This document shows, in pieces, positions 16,099 to 24,970 of a DNA stretch of 64,000 nt. The stretch comes from Spirochaetota bacterium. GTDB taxonomy: Bacteria; Spirochaetota; Spirochaetia; Treponematales; Rectinemataceae. Where the stretch lies: NCBI GenBank assembly GCA_022711355.1, contig JAKLFE010000006.1:49889-113888 (forward strand), written 5' to 3'. Position numbers and translations under genes: made by a program. The stretch's first letter is position 1, and the number at the start of each line of letters is the position of its first letter. The notes under the pieces were generated by a model. The model was not told where the DNA came from. It saw only the letters and a program-made list of their open reading frames with translations, and ran no database searches.

Positions 16099-17196
16099 AT
16101 GAAGCCATTCGCGACATCTTTCTTTGTAAGGCTGCTTGCCTATGGATTACGGCCGCTTAGGAAAAAACTCGGATTCCGGTCTACGAACGTTAGGGACGTT
16201 CGCGGGCGAAGACGTTCTTCAGAGCATCTCGAGATACAGCCGGCTGAGCATGGAAGGTTTCCGCCCGCAGTGACCCTGCCTGGCCAGATCGAGCGGGCGG
16301 CGTCGAACTACTTCGGTGACGTCAGGGAGTACATCGAGTACGCGACGATGACCCAGTGCTCCCATGTCGCGACAATCGCTTCCATAGTGCATGACGTTGT
16401 CTATGACAATGGCTATCTCTATAAGGGGCTGTCCGCGGAGCACATCAGCAGCCTTGGGAAGCCGACCCATCGGCGCCCGAGACCCCACCGCAAGATGCTG
16501 TTGTGCAGTAGCTCGGCCGGATCGCGTTATTTCGGCGACTGGTTAGTAGCCGACAACCTGCTGGAGCTTCTGGCTGAGCGGCAGGGCATCGAACCGCTGA
16601 AAATATTACCGCATATGCAGTATCCCCACCTCCAGCACCTCACCTCGGTCCTGGGACTGAGGGAGTATAAGGACCAAGGCCCCATCCTCATCGAAGAGCT
16701 GTGGATCATCGACGACAGCGGCTATAACCAGGACAAGCGAAATAGGCTTCGAGAACTTCGGTCGAGGCTCCGGGAAAACCTCGGCTCCCCGAGGGACCCC
16801 GAGCGCTTCATATATCTTCGCCGCGGCGGCTTGTGCCTCCCCGGAAGGGCCTTGTCGAACGAGGATGAAGTCATCGAGTCCCTTCGCTCAGCGGGATTCT
16901 GCATCATCGATCCGTCGACATGCACGGCGCGCGAGGTACTCGAGAAAATCGTCGGATCATCGGCGGTCGTCGGCGTGGAAGGGAGCCAGATGGGATACGG
17001 CTTCCTCGGGCTTCGAGAAGGCGGTCTCATGCTTACTCTCCAGCCGCCCTATCATTTCCAGTCCGCCTTCAGGCCCCGCTGTGCATCCGTCGGGGTGGAC
17101 TGGGGGTTCATTATCGGAAAGCAGGATAAGGACGGATTCTCGATCGACGTATCGGAGCTGGCTGAGATCCTGTCTCCCTACCTAAACGGCCGCTAA
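16099..17196 (+). CDS. Glycosyltransferase family 61 protein
   Basis: A 365-residue enzyme resembling the GT61/DUF563 capsular glycosyltransferases. Typical blocks are ERFIYLRRGG, SNEDEVIESLRSAGFCIIDP, and SSAVVGVEGSQMGYGFL, the last matching the nucleotide-sugar site where most members have G-x-H-G-A. Here Glu-Gly replaces His-Gly, a modest departure. The start at MKPFATSFF has a GGGGGCG site about six bases upstream; an earlier Met lies inside the polymerase gene. It follows the polymerase in the same direction and probably shares its transcript. The sugar donor cannot be deduced. Confidence 0.8.
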   Translation: MKPFATSFFVRLLAYGLRPLRKKLGFRSTNVRDVRGRRRSSEHLEIQPAEHGRFPPAVTLPGQIERAASNYFGDVREYIEYATMTQCSHVATIASIVHDVVYDNGYLYKGLSAEHISSLGKPTHRRPRPHRKMLLCSSSAGSRYFGDWLVADNLLELLAERQGIEPLKILPHMQYPHLQHLTSVLGLREYKDQGPILIEELWIIDDSGYNQDKRNRLRELRSRLRENLGSPRDPERFIYLRRGGLCLPGRALSNEDEVIESLRSAGFCIIDPSTCTAREVLEKIVGSSAVVGVEGSQMGYGFLGLREGGLMLTLQPPYHFQSAFRPRCASVGVDWGFIIGKQDKDGFSIDVSELAEILSPYLNGR

Positions 17197-17277
17197 CGGC
17201 GAAACGTGAGGCTCTCGACCATGAGCTGGTCGTCGTACGTTGACAGGACCGATCGCATCTGCTAAGCATAGGACAGC

Positions 17278-18633
17278 ATGGATACGAGCCCAAAACGCAA
17301 AGCTATCGAGGCTTCCGCCTTCGTCCTCTTCGGCTTCGGACTATCACAAGTCATCCGCCTCGCCGGGAACATAGCGCTCACCCGGCTCCTCGCGCCGGAA
17401 CTGTTCGGCCTGCTCAACATCGCCCGCGTATTCGTCGTCGGCATATGGCTGTTTTCCGATATCGGCCTCGGCCCGGCCATCGTCCGAAGCGAGAGGGCCG
17501 ACGAACCGGTCTTCCTAAACACGGTCTGGACCCTCCAGGTGATCCGAGGCGGCGTCATCTCCGCACTCTGCGTCATCATCGCGTATCCGGTATCCCTCGT
17601 CTATAAAGAGCCGAAGCTATTCCTCGTTGTCATTGCCATCGGGGCGCTTGAGATACCGAGCGCCTTCCTGTCGACCGCGCTGCCGCTCCTGAACAAGCGC
17701 CTCCAGCAGAGAAGACTGACCCAGATGGAGCTCGCCATCCAATGCGCGAGCCTCGCCTGCATGATAGCGACGGCCTATTTCTACCGCAGCGTCTGGGCCC
17801 TTCTTCTCGGCGAATTGCTCGGGAACGTCATTAGGCTGGTTTGGAGCCACCGGATCAACGCCGAGTGCCCGAACCGCTTCGCCCTCGAAAGGGAGGCCGC
17901 CAAGGAGGTCATCTCGTTCGGTAAGTGGATATTGCTGTCCACCGCGATGAACTTCCTCGCCACGCAGGCTGACCGTATGCTTCTGGGGAAGCTCTTCACC
18001 TTGGGCTGGTTCGGCGTTTACAGCGTCGCCATCAACCTTGCCGAATTGCCCAAGCAGGTCGTGTCTCGCCTGAGCTCGAGCGTCCTCTTCCCGCTCATTT
18101 CCAGCTATGCCCGCTTCCCCCGGGAGGAACTTCGAGAAAAGATCCGGAAGCCACGCGGGAAGATATTGCCGTTGGTCGCCCTCGGCCTGGCCCTGTTCAG
18201 CTGCTTCGGCGACATCGCGATCCGCATCCTCTACGATCAAAGGTACGACGCAGCCGCTTGGATGCTGCCGATCCTGGCCATCGGGATGTGGCCGCTCGTC
18301 CTGGTGGCGACCGTCGACGGCTGCCTCCTCTCCCTCGGAAAGCCGAAGTTCATCGCTTACGGAAACCTCGCGAAATTCCTGTACATGCTCGTCGCCATCC
18401 CCCTTTCCTTCAAGCTCTGGAGCTACAAAGGAGCGATAGCGGCTGTGGCCCTGAACGACATCCCCAGCTACGTGATCATCAACTACGGGCTGAAGAAGGA
18501 AAGACTCTCTTTCATGAAGCAAGACGCCTGGTCGAGCTTGGTGCTCGCGGCGGCAACTGCCGCCCTGCTCGGGGCTAGGTATGCGCTGGGCCTGGGATTC
18601 CCCGGCGACCCGCTTCACCTCTTCGGCAGATAA
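17278..18633 (+). CDS. Lipid-linked oligosaccharide flippase (Wzx/PST family)
   Basis: A 451-residue polytopic protein of the MOP exporter superfamily that moves lipid-linked repeat units across the inner membrane. Family signs are AFVLFGFGLSQVIRLAGNIAL at the N-terminus, LLAPELFGLLNIARVF, SDIGLGPAIV and FGKWILLSTAMNFLATQADR near the middle, with about twelve helices overall. AGGACAGC precedes the ATG. Between the GT61 gene and this start lie a small hairpin (CGACCA-tgagc-TGGTCG, 17216-17232) and a perfect TTGACA (17240-17245), though a matching -10 is weak, so a local terminator and promoter are possible but unproven. Confidence 0.85.
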   Translation: MDTSPKRKAIEASAFVLFGFGLSQVIRLAGNIALTRLLAPELFGLLNIARVFVVGIWLFSDIGLGPAIVRSERADEPVFLNTVWTLQVIRGGVISALCVIIAYPVSLVYKEPKLFLVVIAIGALEIPSAFLSTALPLLNKRLQQRRLTQMELAIQCASLACMIATAYFYRSVWALLLGELLGNVIRLVWSHRINAECPNRFALEREAAKEVISFGKWILLSTAMNFLATQADRMLLGKLFTLGWFGVYSVAINLAELPKQVVSRLSSSVLFPLISSYARFPREELREKIRKPRGKILPLVALGLALFSCFGDIAIRILYDQRYDAAAWMLPILAIGMWPLVLVATVDGCLLSLGKPKFIAYGNLAKFLYMLVAIPLSFKLWSYKGAIAAVALNDIPSYVIINYGLKKERLSFMKQDAWSSLVLAAATAALLGARYALGLGFPGDPLHLFGR

Positions 18634-18651
18634 CCGATCGACCGCGATCGG
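18634..18651 (+). terminator. Hairpin directly after the flippase stop
   Basis: Immediately after the TAA stop lies a perfect 7-base inverted repeat, CCGATCG-accg-CGATCGG, with a 4-base loop. There is no following run of T, so it is not a classical intrinsic terminator, but its placement and the 287-base gene-free stretch that follows suggest a transcript end or RNA-stabilising hairpin. Confidence 0.4.
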
Positions 18652-18938
18652 AGCCTGGCGCCCGCCCTGGTGAGTTCATCGGATACTCCCGGAAGAGGAG
18701 CCTAAGGATAGCTTCCTTACTCCATGGGTATGAAAGCCTCCCCTTGCGATCTACTAATTGAGTATTACCGAATATGTAAGTCGAAACTAATAAAGTAATA
18801 CTGCAGCGGATCGCCCAATCTTAACGCCCTTAAGCAATTCAATTCAATAGAAACATTTGCATTCTTCTCCAACGAATACTCCCTCCTGGCACAACTAATG
18901 CTTTGCAGAAGCTATCCGTGCCGGATTCAGGAGGGAAT
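18652..18938 (+). other. AT-rich intergenic stretch before the lipoprotein gene
   Basis: The bases between the flippase hairpin and the FN3 lipoprotein are clearly more AT-rich than their surroundings, especially 18755-18895, and carry no open frame I would call a gene. They end in a strong ribosome site (AGGAGGG). I could not pick out a convincing -35/-10 pair. It most likely holds the promoter of the surface-protein operon downstream. Confidence 0.35.
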
Positions 18939-19415
18939 ATGAGTAGATCAATCGGACGATACAGCCTTCGATGGGTAATCGCAGTAGCACTGGTTGCATT
19001 GACCATAACCGGCTGCGCGAATCCCTATCTTCCGAGGATCAAACGCGCCGCGGGAAATGAGACCGAAGAGCCGCAGGCCGCTGATCCGGATGTGGTCAAT
19101 CCGCAGCCGGATGAACCGAAGGAGGCCACGAAACTGTCGGCCAGCGGAGAGGAATTCTCGCTCGTATGGAACGACGATGCCTCGGCAGCCACGTACAATG
19201 TATACAAGCGAGTCCATGGGGATGACAAATGGACCGTCTTGGCGGCCAAGGTGGTATCGACAACGCTTATCATCACGACAAGCATGTTGCCCTATGGGGC
19301 CTATGAATTCGCTGTCAGCTATGTCTCGGTAGACGGTGTCGAATCAATACTCCATACGTCGCTCGACGCGACGGCCGACCCCGACACCGGCTGGTTCCTG
19401 GAATGGGCGCCATGA
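18939..19415 (+). CDS. Lipoprotein with one fibronectin-III-like domain
   Basis: A 158-residue probable lipoprotein. A signal segment (WVIAVALVALTITGC) puts the lipidated Cys at residue 26, followed by a charged, Pro/Glu-rich linker (residues about 40-70) and one FN3-like beta-sandwich (FSLVWNDDASAATYNVYKR, later GAYEFAVSYVSVDGVES). The start is fixed by AGGAGGG four bases upstream; a Met 12 codons earlier has no such site. It opens a run with the two PKD/beta-helix genes. FN3 domains of this kind often mediate binding at the cell surface. Specific function unknown. Confidence 0.72.
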   Translation: MSRSIGRYSLRWVIAVALVALTITGCANPYLPRIKRAAGNETEEPQAADPDVVNPQPDEPKEATKLSASGEEFSLVWNDDASAATYNVYKRVHGDDKWTVLAAKVVSTTLIITTSMLPYGAYEFAVSYVSVDGVESILHTSLDATADPDTGWFLEWAP

Positions 19416-19540
19416 AGGCGACTCGTCATCCCTTGTCGCGTCGTGGACGAGACGCTACAATCTTACCGTCTTCGCTCACGCCCACGGGGGAAATACCAAG
19501 AGATTCGAACGCCGCATCGAGCGGCGTCCGGGAGGGCTTT

Positions 19541-21436
19541 ATGCGTACGATTTCCCCGAACTTTACCAAGCTCGATCTCCATAGCCATAAGCGCGGCCTG
19601 ACGGCCTTTATCTTCATGTTCTGCGCCCTGCTCCTCTGCATCGCCAGCGACAAGCCGAGCGGCCTCCGCATCGTGACGAGCCCCCAGGCATCGCTCCCGG
19701 CCAACGGCGATTACGGCAACGCCGTGGCGAGCCGAGCGAGCGGGGTGGCGCCGCTCTACGTGCACTTCAACGTCGATTATCCGGGAGAGGGCGAGGCCGC
19801 GAGGGGCTTCCGACTCTACGACTACGAGTGGGACTTCGGCGACCCTCGGAGCGGGACTTGGGGGACCAACGATAAACCGAAGAACAGGGCCACTGGCGGC
19901 GTCGCGGGGCACGTATTCGAATCCGCGGGAACCTATACGGTCAAGCTTACGATCCGCGACAACACCGGCGTGGTACGGACCGACTGGTTCACCATCGTCG
20001 TCGAGGATCCCGACGAGTACTACAAGGGGACCAAGACGGTCTGCGTCTCCACCGGAACCGATTTCACCGGGGCGCCCGCGGGAGCCGACTGCCGCGGCGG
20101 CATCTCCAATCTCTCCTCCATCACCTCGCTGGCCACGGCAGGCAAGCGGATACTCCTCCGCCGCGGCGACTCCTGGACCGTCTCGAGCGCCCTGAACTGG
20201 CCCAGCAACGCGGGGCCGGTGACCATCGGGGCCTTCGGCCCCGGCGCCGGCCAGGACGCGCTCGGCATCTACAGCAACGCCCCGTCGATAACCGTGGCCT
20301 CGGGATACTTCCTGTCGCTTGACAACAAGCAGGACCTGCGCGTCATGGATCTGCGTATCGTCGATCCCTCGGGGACAAACAACAGCTTCGACGGCGCATA
20401 CAACATGCAGCGCGACCTCTTCCTGCGCCTTAAGCTCGAGGGCTTCAAGAACACCCTCATCTGGAGCCACTGGAACAACGACGGGAGGCTCTTGCCCATC
20501 GACCAGATGGCCGTCGTCTCCTGCGACCTCTCCGGCGGCAACGTCGAAGTGATCTACATCGGCGGCGAACGGCTCGCGATCCTCGGCAACGACATCCGGA
20601 ACGCCCAGCTATCGCACGCCGCCCGGGTCTGGCAGGCCTACAAGAGCGTCATCAGCGACAATAGGATCTCGGGCTCCAGCGTCGCCTCGGCCAACGGCCG
20701 GCACGCCCTTAAGCTCCATGGGCCGGGGCCGGGCAGCGGCCTCGGCACGCCCACGGTCAGCAGCGAGACACTCCAGCATCGGACCGACTTCGTCGTGGTT
20801 TCAGACAACGTCTTCGGCTCCTCGGGACCCTGGCCGGTCGCCATCGGCCCGCAGAACAACGTCCTCTCCGAGGAGATCACCAACGTCGTATTCGAGCGGA
20901 ACCGGATATCTTCGGGTTTCGGGGAAGGCGCTTATAAGGTCGAGGTGGCTCTCTTCGCTTGGTGCAGCCATTCCACTATCCGCAACAACATCTTCGACGG
21001 GACCGGCTCCGGCGCCGACTACGCCGCCATCGCTATCGAGCGCCGCGGCATCGAACCGGCCCCTACGGCGGTGTCGGTCTATAACAACACGATCTACCGC
21101 TACGACAACACATCGGGAACCAGCAGGATCGGCATCCGGGTGGGAACGCCGTCGAGCGGCATCGCCGTCATGAACAACCTCGTCTCCTTTCCCGGCGCGA
21201 CGGTCAAGATCTCCGCGCTCCAGGACCTGAGCGGGAAGGCGGAGACGAGCGGCAACGTGCTGACCTCGGTCCCCGGCTTCATCGATCCCGACAACGCCCA
21301 GCCGCTAGAGCGCGACTTCCGGCAGGCCAAGGGCTCGCCGGGCGTCAACCAGGGCGCAGCCGTCCCTGTCTTCAAGAACTTCGACGGCGGGCAGAGGCCC
21401 ATCGGCCCCTACGACGCGGGAGCCTTCGAACAATGA
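19541..21436 (+). CDS. Secreted PKD-domain plus right-handed beta-helix protein, copy 1
   Basis: A 631-residue exported protein. After an N-terminal hydrophobic segment (LTAFIFMFCALLLCIAS) comes a PKD domain (about residues 67-150: YDYEWDFGDP, HVFESAGTYTVKLTI), then a long parallel beta-helix region in which short strands repeat around N-x-I/V motifs (VFERNRI, STIRNNIFDGTG, SVYNNTIYRYDN, IAVMNNLVS). Right-handed beta-helix proteins include polysaccharide lyases and C5-epimerases, so trimming or modifying the exported polymer is a fair guess, but no catalytic residues are identified. GGGAGGG before the ATG sets the start. Its stop overlaps the start of copy 2 (ATGA). Confidence 0.8.
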   Translation: MRTISPNFTKLDLHSHKRGLTAFIFMFCALLLCIASDKPSGLRIVTSPQASLPANGDYGNAVASRASGVAPLYVHFNVDYPGEGEAARGFRLYDYEWDFGDPRSGTWGTNDKPKNRATGGVAGHVFESAGTYTVKLTIRDNTGVVRTDWFTIVVEDPDEYYKGTKTVCVSTGTDFTGAPAGADCRGGISNLSSITSLATAGKRILLRRGDSWTVSSALNWPSNAGPVTIGAFGPGAGQDALGIYSNAPSITVASGYFLSLDNKQDLRVMDLRIVDPSGTNNSFDGAYNMQRDLFLRLKLEGFKNTLIWSHWNNDGRLLPIDQMAVVSCDLSGGNVEVIYIGGERLAILGNDIRNAQLSHAARVWQAYKSVISDNRISGSSVASANGRHALKLHGPGPGSGLGTPTVSSETLQHRTDFVVVSDNVFGSSGPWPVAIGPQNNVLSEEITNVVFERNRISSGFGEGAYKVEVALFAWCSHSTIRNNIFDGTGSGADYAAIAIERRGIEPAPTAVSVYNNTIYRYDNTSGTSRIGIRVGTPSSGIAVMNNLVSFPGATVKISALQDLSGKAETSGNVLTSVPGFIDPDNAQPLERDFRQAKGSPGVNQGAAVPVFKNFDGGQRPIGPYDAGAFEQ

Positions 21437-23286
21437 TCGCGGCCGCGGCTGGCCTGGCGCGCAGGGATCCGGGATTCCACCGGATCCCTCTCGCGGTAGC
21501 CGGCCTTATCGGCTCGGCGATCCTATGCGCCTGCTCGCTGCGGCTCGGTATCCCCCCGGGCGGGATCAAGGCGGAGCTTGATCGGACGAGCGGGGTGGCG
21601 CCGCTCTTCATCCATTTCAGCGTCGACTGCCCGGAGGATAGCGAAGCTGCTCGCGACTTTCACCTCTATGACTACGAGTGGGACTTCGGCGATCCCGGAA
21701 GCGGGACCTGGGGGACCGACGGAAAGACAAAAAATAGCGCTACGGGGCCCATAGCCGCCCATGTGTTCGAGAGCCCCGGAACATACCGGGTCTGGCTGAC
21801 CGTCAAGGACGGAGGCCAGATCGTCAAGACGGACTGGGCCACCATCGTCGTGGAGGACCCTGACGAGTACTACAAGGGAACCAAGACGGTCTGCGTCTCC
21901 ACCGGAACCGATTTCACCGGGGCGCCCGCGGGAGCCGACTGCCGCGGCGGCATCTCCAATCTCTCCTCCATCACCTCGCTGGCTACGGCGGGCAAGCGGA
22001 TACTCCTCCGCCGCGGCGACTCATGGACCGTCACGAGCGCCTTGAACTGGCCCAGCAGCGCGGGGCCGGTGACCATCGGGGCCTTCGGCCCCGGCGCCGG
22101 CCAGGACGCGCTCGGCATCTACGGCAACGCCCCGGAAATACAGGTAAGCTCGGGACGCTTCATGCTGCTGGATGACAAGCAGGACTGGCGCGTCATGGAT
22201 CTGCGTATCGTCGATCCCTCGGCGACGAACATCAGCTTCGAGGGCTCATACAACATGCAGCGCGACCTCTTCCTGCGCCTCAAGCTCGAGGGCTTCGAGA
22301 ACACCCTCATCTGGAGCCACTGGAACAACGACGGGAGGCTCTTGCCCATCGACCAGATGGCCGTCGTCTCCTGCGACCTCTCCGGCGGCAACGTCGAAGT
22401 GATCTACGTCGGCGGCGAACGGCTCGCGATCCTCGGCAACGACATCCGGAACGCCCAGCTCTCGCACGCCGCCCGGGTCTGGCAGGCCTACAAGAGCGTC
22501 ATCAGCGACAATAGGATCTCGGGCTCCAGCGTCGCTTCTACCGAAGGGCGGCATGCCCTGAAGCTCCATGGGCCGGGGCCGGGCAGCGGCCTCGGCACGC
22601 CCGCGGTCGGCACCGCCCTGCTCCGGCACCGGACCGACTTTGTCGTGGTTTCGGACAACGTCTTCGGCTCCTCGGGACCCTGGCCCGTCGCCATCGGCCC
22701 GCAGAACACCAATTACGCCGAGGAGATCACCAACGTGATATTCGAGCGGAACCGCATCGCCTCGGACTTCGGCGCCGGCGCCAACAAGGTCGACGTAGCC
22801 CTCTTCGCTTGGTGCAGCCATTCCACTATCCGCAACAACATCTTCGACGGGACGGGCTCCGGCGTAGACTACCTCGCCATCGCGGTCGAACAGCGCGGCA
22901 TCGAGCCGGCCCCTACGGCGGTGTCGGTCTATAACAACACGATCTACCGCTACGACAACACGTCGGGAACCAGCAGGATCGGCATCCGGGTGGGAACGCC
23001 GTCGAGCGGCATCGCCGTCATGAACAACCTCGTTTCCTTTCCCGGCGCGACGGTCAAGATCTCCGCGCTCCAGGACCTGAGCGGGAAGGCGGAGACGAGC
23101 GGCAACGTGCTGACCTCGGTCCCCGGCTTCATCGATCCCGACAACGCCCAGCCGCTAGAGCGCGACTTCCGGCAGGCCAAGGGCTCGCCGGGCGTTAACC
23201 AGGGTGTGGATGTTCCCGTCTACGAGGACTTCGACGGCGGGCCGAGGCCGATAGGGTATTACGACGCGGGGGCCTTCGAACGATGA
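19741..23286 (+). repeat. Tandem gene duplication, 1850-base period
   Basis: From CGGGGTGGCG at 19741 and again at 21591 through to the stop codons, the two genes align without a net length change at a constant offset of 1850 bases. Identity is patchy: roughly 20028-20280 and 21060-21350 match their partners almost base for base (mostly synonymous changes), while the PKD segment and short stretches such as 20280-20340 and 20745-20790 differ strongly. That pattern suggests local gene conversion after an older duplication. Confidence 0.9.
21433..23286 (+). CDS. PKD-domain plus right-handed beta-helix lipoprotein, copy 2
   Basis: A 617-residue paralog of the preceding gene, translationally coupled to it through an ATGA overlap. 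Its own N-terminus differs: an AVAGLIGSAILCACS signal with Cys34 in a plausible lipobox (LCAC), so this copy may be anchored in the membrane while copy 1 is not clearly so. The PKD domain (YDYEWDFGDP, HVFESPGTYRVWLTV) is moderately diverged, whereas the beta-helix part is nearly identical to copy 1 over long blocks. A shared role in binding or processing the surface polysaccharide is likely; which one is unknown. Confidence 0.82.
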   Translation: MIAAAAGLARRDPGFHRIPLAVAGLIGSAILCACSLRLGIPPGGIKAELDRTSGVAPLFIHFSVDCPEDSEAARDFHLYDYEWDFGDPGSGTWGTDGKTKNSATGPIAAHVFESPGTYRVWLTVKDGGQIVKTDWATIVVEDPDEYYKGTKTVCVSTGTDFTGAPAGADCRGGISNLSSITSLATAGKRILLRRGDSWTVTSALNWPSSAGPVTIGAFGPGAGQDALGIYGNAPEIQVSSGRFMLLDDKQDWRVMDLRIVDPSATNISFEGSYNMQRDLFLRLKLEGFENTLIWSHWNNDGRLLPIDQMAVVSCDLSGGNVEVIYVGGERLAILGNDIRNAQLSHAARVWQAYKSVISDNRISGSSVASTEGRHALKLHGPGPGSGLGTPAVGTALLRHRTDFVVVSDNVFGSSGPWPVAIGPQNTNYAEEITNVIFERNRIASDFGAGANKVDVALFAWCSHSTIRNNIFDGTGSGVDYLAIAVEQRGIEPAPTAVSVYNNTIYRYDNTSGTSRIGIRVGTPSSGIAVMNNLVSFPGATVKISALQDLSGKAETSGNVLTSVPGFIDPDNAQPLERDFRQAKGSPGVNQGVDVPVYEDFDGGPRPIGYYDAGAFER

Positions 23287-23317
23287 CGATCATCTCCGCT
23301 TCGCGCCAAGGGGATGT

Positions 23318-24244
23318 ATGAGCATGATGATCGAGCAGCGAAGCGGGAATCGCCGGTATGTCCTCATCTCGCCCTGCCGGAACGAGGCCGGTTACATGCG
23401 GGAGACGCTCGGCAGCGTCTTGGCGCAGACGATCCCGCCTGCGAAGTGGATCATCGTCGACGACGGATCGACCGACCGCACTCCGGAGATACTCGCGGAC
23501 TACGCCTCGAGGCTGCCGTTCCTCCAGGTCGTGACCCGTCCCGATCGAGGACGTCGCTCCGTCGGGCCCGGAGTCGTGGACGCATTCTATACCGGCTACC
23601 AAGCGATCGACCCTAGCGGCTACGAATACCTCTGCAAGCTGGATCTCGATCTCAGGCTGCCGCCTCGCTATTTCGAGATACTCATGGATAGGATGGAGGC
23701 CGATCCGCGCATCGCGACCTGCAGCGGGAAGTCGTATATCGAAAAGGATGGACAGGCCGTTTTCGAGCGGCACGGCGACGATATGTCTCTGGGAATGACC
23801 AAGTTCTACCGGATATCGAGCTTCCAGGCGATCGGCGGATTCGTCCGCGAGGTTATGTGGGACGGCATCGATTGCCACAAATGCCGGATGCGCGGCTGGA
23901 TCGCCTGCAGCTGGGACGAGCCTGAGCTGCGGTTCATCCATCTCAGGCCGATGGGCTCGAGCCAGGATAGCATACTCGTTGGGCGCATGCGCCACGGATA
24001 CGGGCAATACTTCATGGGAACCGGTTTCATCTACATGCTGGCCAGCGTACTCTCGCGTATCAACCAAAGGCCCTACCTGATCGGCAGCTTAGCCACGCTT
24101 TGGGGGTGGCTCAAGAGCTGGCTGCAGGGGAAGCCCCGTTACGACGATCGGGAATTCAGGAACTTCCTTCGCGAGTACCAGCGGAAAGCCCTCGTCCTGG
24201 GCAAGCGCCGCGCTCTCGCGGAGATGGCCGATGCAGGCAGGTAG
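23318..24244 (+). CDS. Glycosyltransferase family 2
   Basis: A 308-residue GT-A fold enzyme. The nucleotide-sugar site shows LISPCRNEAGYM, IIVDDGSTDRTPEIL and the metal-binding DLDL (CKLDLDLRLP). A later MWDGIDCHKCRMRGW block corresponds to the acceptor-side acidic region. The C-terminal part contains a moderately hydrophobic stretch (YLIGSLATLWGWLKSWL) that may touch the membrane. AAGGGGAT precedes the ATG. It likely adds one sugar of the repeat unit. It is followed by the acetyltransferase in the same direction. Confidence 0.88.
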   Translation: MSMMIEQRSGNRRYVLISPCRNEAGYMRETLGSVLAQTIPPAKWIIVDDGSTDRTPEILADYASRLPFLQVVTRPDRGRRSVGPGVVDAFYTGYQAIDPSGYEYLCKLDLDLRLPPRYFEILMDRMEADPRIATCSGKSYIEKDGQAVFERHGDDMSLGMTKFYRISSFQAIGGFVREVMWDGIDCHKCRMRGWIACSWDEPELRFIHLRPMGSSQDSILVGRMRHGYGQYFMGTGFIYMLASVLSRINQRPYLIGSLATLWGWLKSWLQGKPRYDDREFRNFLREYQRKALVLGKRRALAEMADAGR

Positions 24245-24365
24245 GCCTATCGCCGGCCAGGCGATGCATGAGCTTGCCCTGGCGCCCTGCCTGCGATAGA
24301 CTAGGCGAGGTGCGGCGCCGATCGCGATGCGCGCTCGGCGTAACCCTGCGTGGAACGGACGGCCG

Positions 24366-24926
24366 ATGGATACCGACGATTACGAAGTCTCCGCGACGAT
24401 CCCCGATTGGCAAAGGGAGAAGGCCGAGCGGTTTTGGGACCCTGGGCGGAAGCTCCTCGCTTCCATCAGGATGTACCAGAAGCTGCGGGGGAGAAAGTCG
24501 CCCATAGCCCGCTTGCGGTGCAAGGCGCAAGTCCTGCGACACAGGTTCTGGTCCGCGGTCAGCGGAGCCGACATTCCCATCAACTGCGTGATAGGGGGCG
24601 GGTTGCTCATACCCCACCCGAACGGGATCGTGGTGAATCCCGGCGTGGAGATCGGCGTGAATTGCCTGATCAGCCAGCAGGTGACCCTCGGGACGAAACG
24701 TGGTGGCGGCATTCCGCAGATCGGAGGCCATGTCGATATCGGCGCCGGCGCGAAGATCCTGGGGCAGGTCATCATCCACGAGCATGCGCAGATCGGCGCG
24801 AACGCGGTCGTGACGCATGACGTGCCGAGCCACGCAGTCGTCGCGGGCATCCCGGCCCGGGTGATACGGCCGGGCGACGGATGCCCCGTTATTGACGCCC
24901 CGGGGATACGACAGCAGCCTCGATGA
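24366..24926 (+). CDS. Serine-acetyltransferase-like hexapeptide-repeat protein
   Basis: A 186-residue left-handed beta-helix acetyltransferase of the CysE type. Hexapeptide turns run from [20 protein letters not shown] through [20 protein letters not shown] and [30 protein letters not shown], ending in [11 protein letters not shown]. The catalytic-type His in LLIPHPNG and the T-L-G-T-K-R-G-G-G loop match serine acetyltransferases and their sugar-acetylating relatives. In this context it probably O-acetylates a sugar of the polymer. The start MDTDDYE is preferred over a Met 13 codons earlier because the earlier segment is Arg-rich and lacks a ribosome site, but the choice is weak. Confidence 0.85.
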   Translation: MDTDDYEVSATIPDWQREKAERFWDPGRKLLASIRMYQKLRGRKSPIARLRCKAQVLRHRFWSAVSGADIPINCVIGGGLLIPHPNGIVVNPGVEIGVNCLISQQVTLGTKRGGGIPQIGGHVDIGAGAKILGQVIIHEHAQIGANAVVTHDVPSHAVVAGIPARVIRPGDGCPVIDAPGIRQQPR

Positions 24927-24970
24927 ACCAGCGAGGCAAAAGATCAAGGTACGGACATGAGAGGATGGCC

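Noticed and set aside
19741..23286. Considered as a mobile element or CRISPR-like repeat
   Set aside because: The repeat is a coding duplication in constant frame; there is no transposase, terminal repeat or spacer structure.
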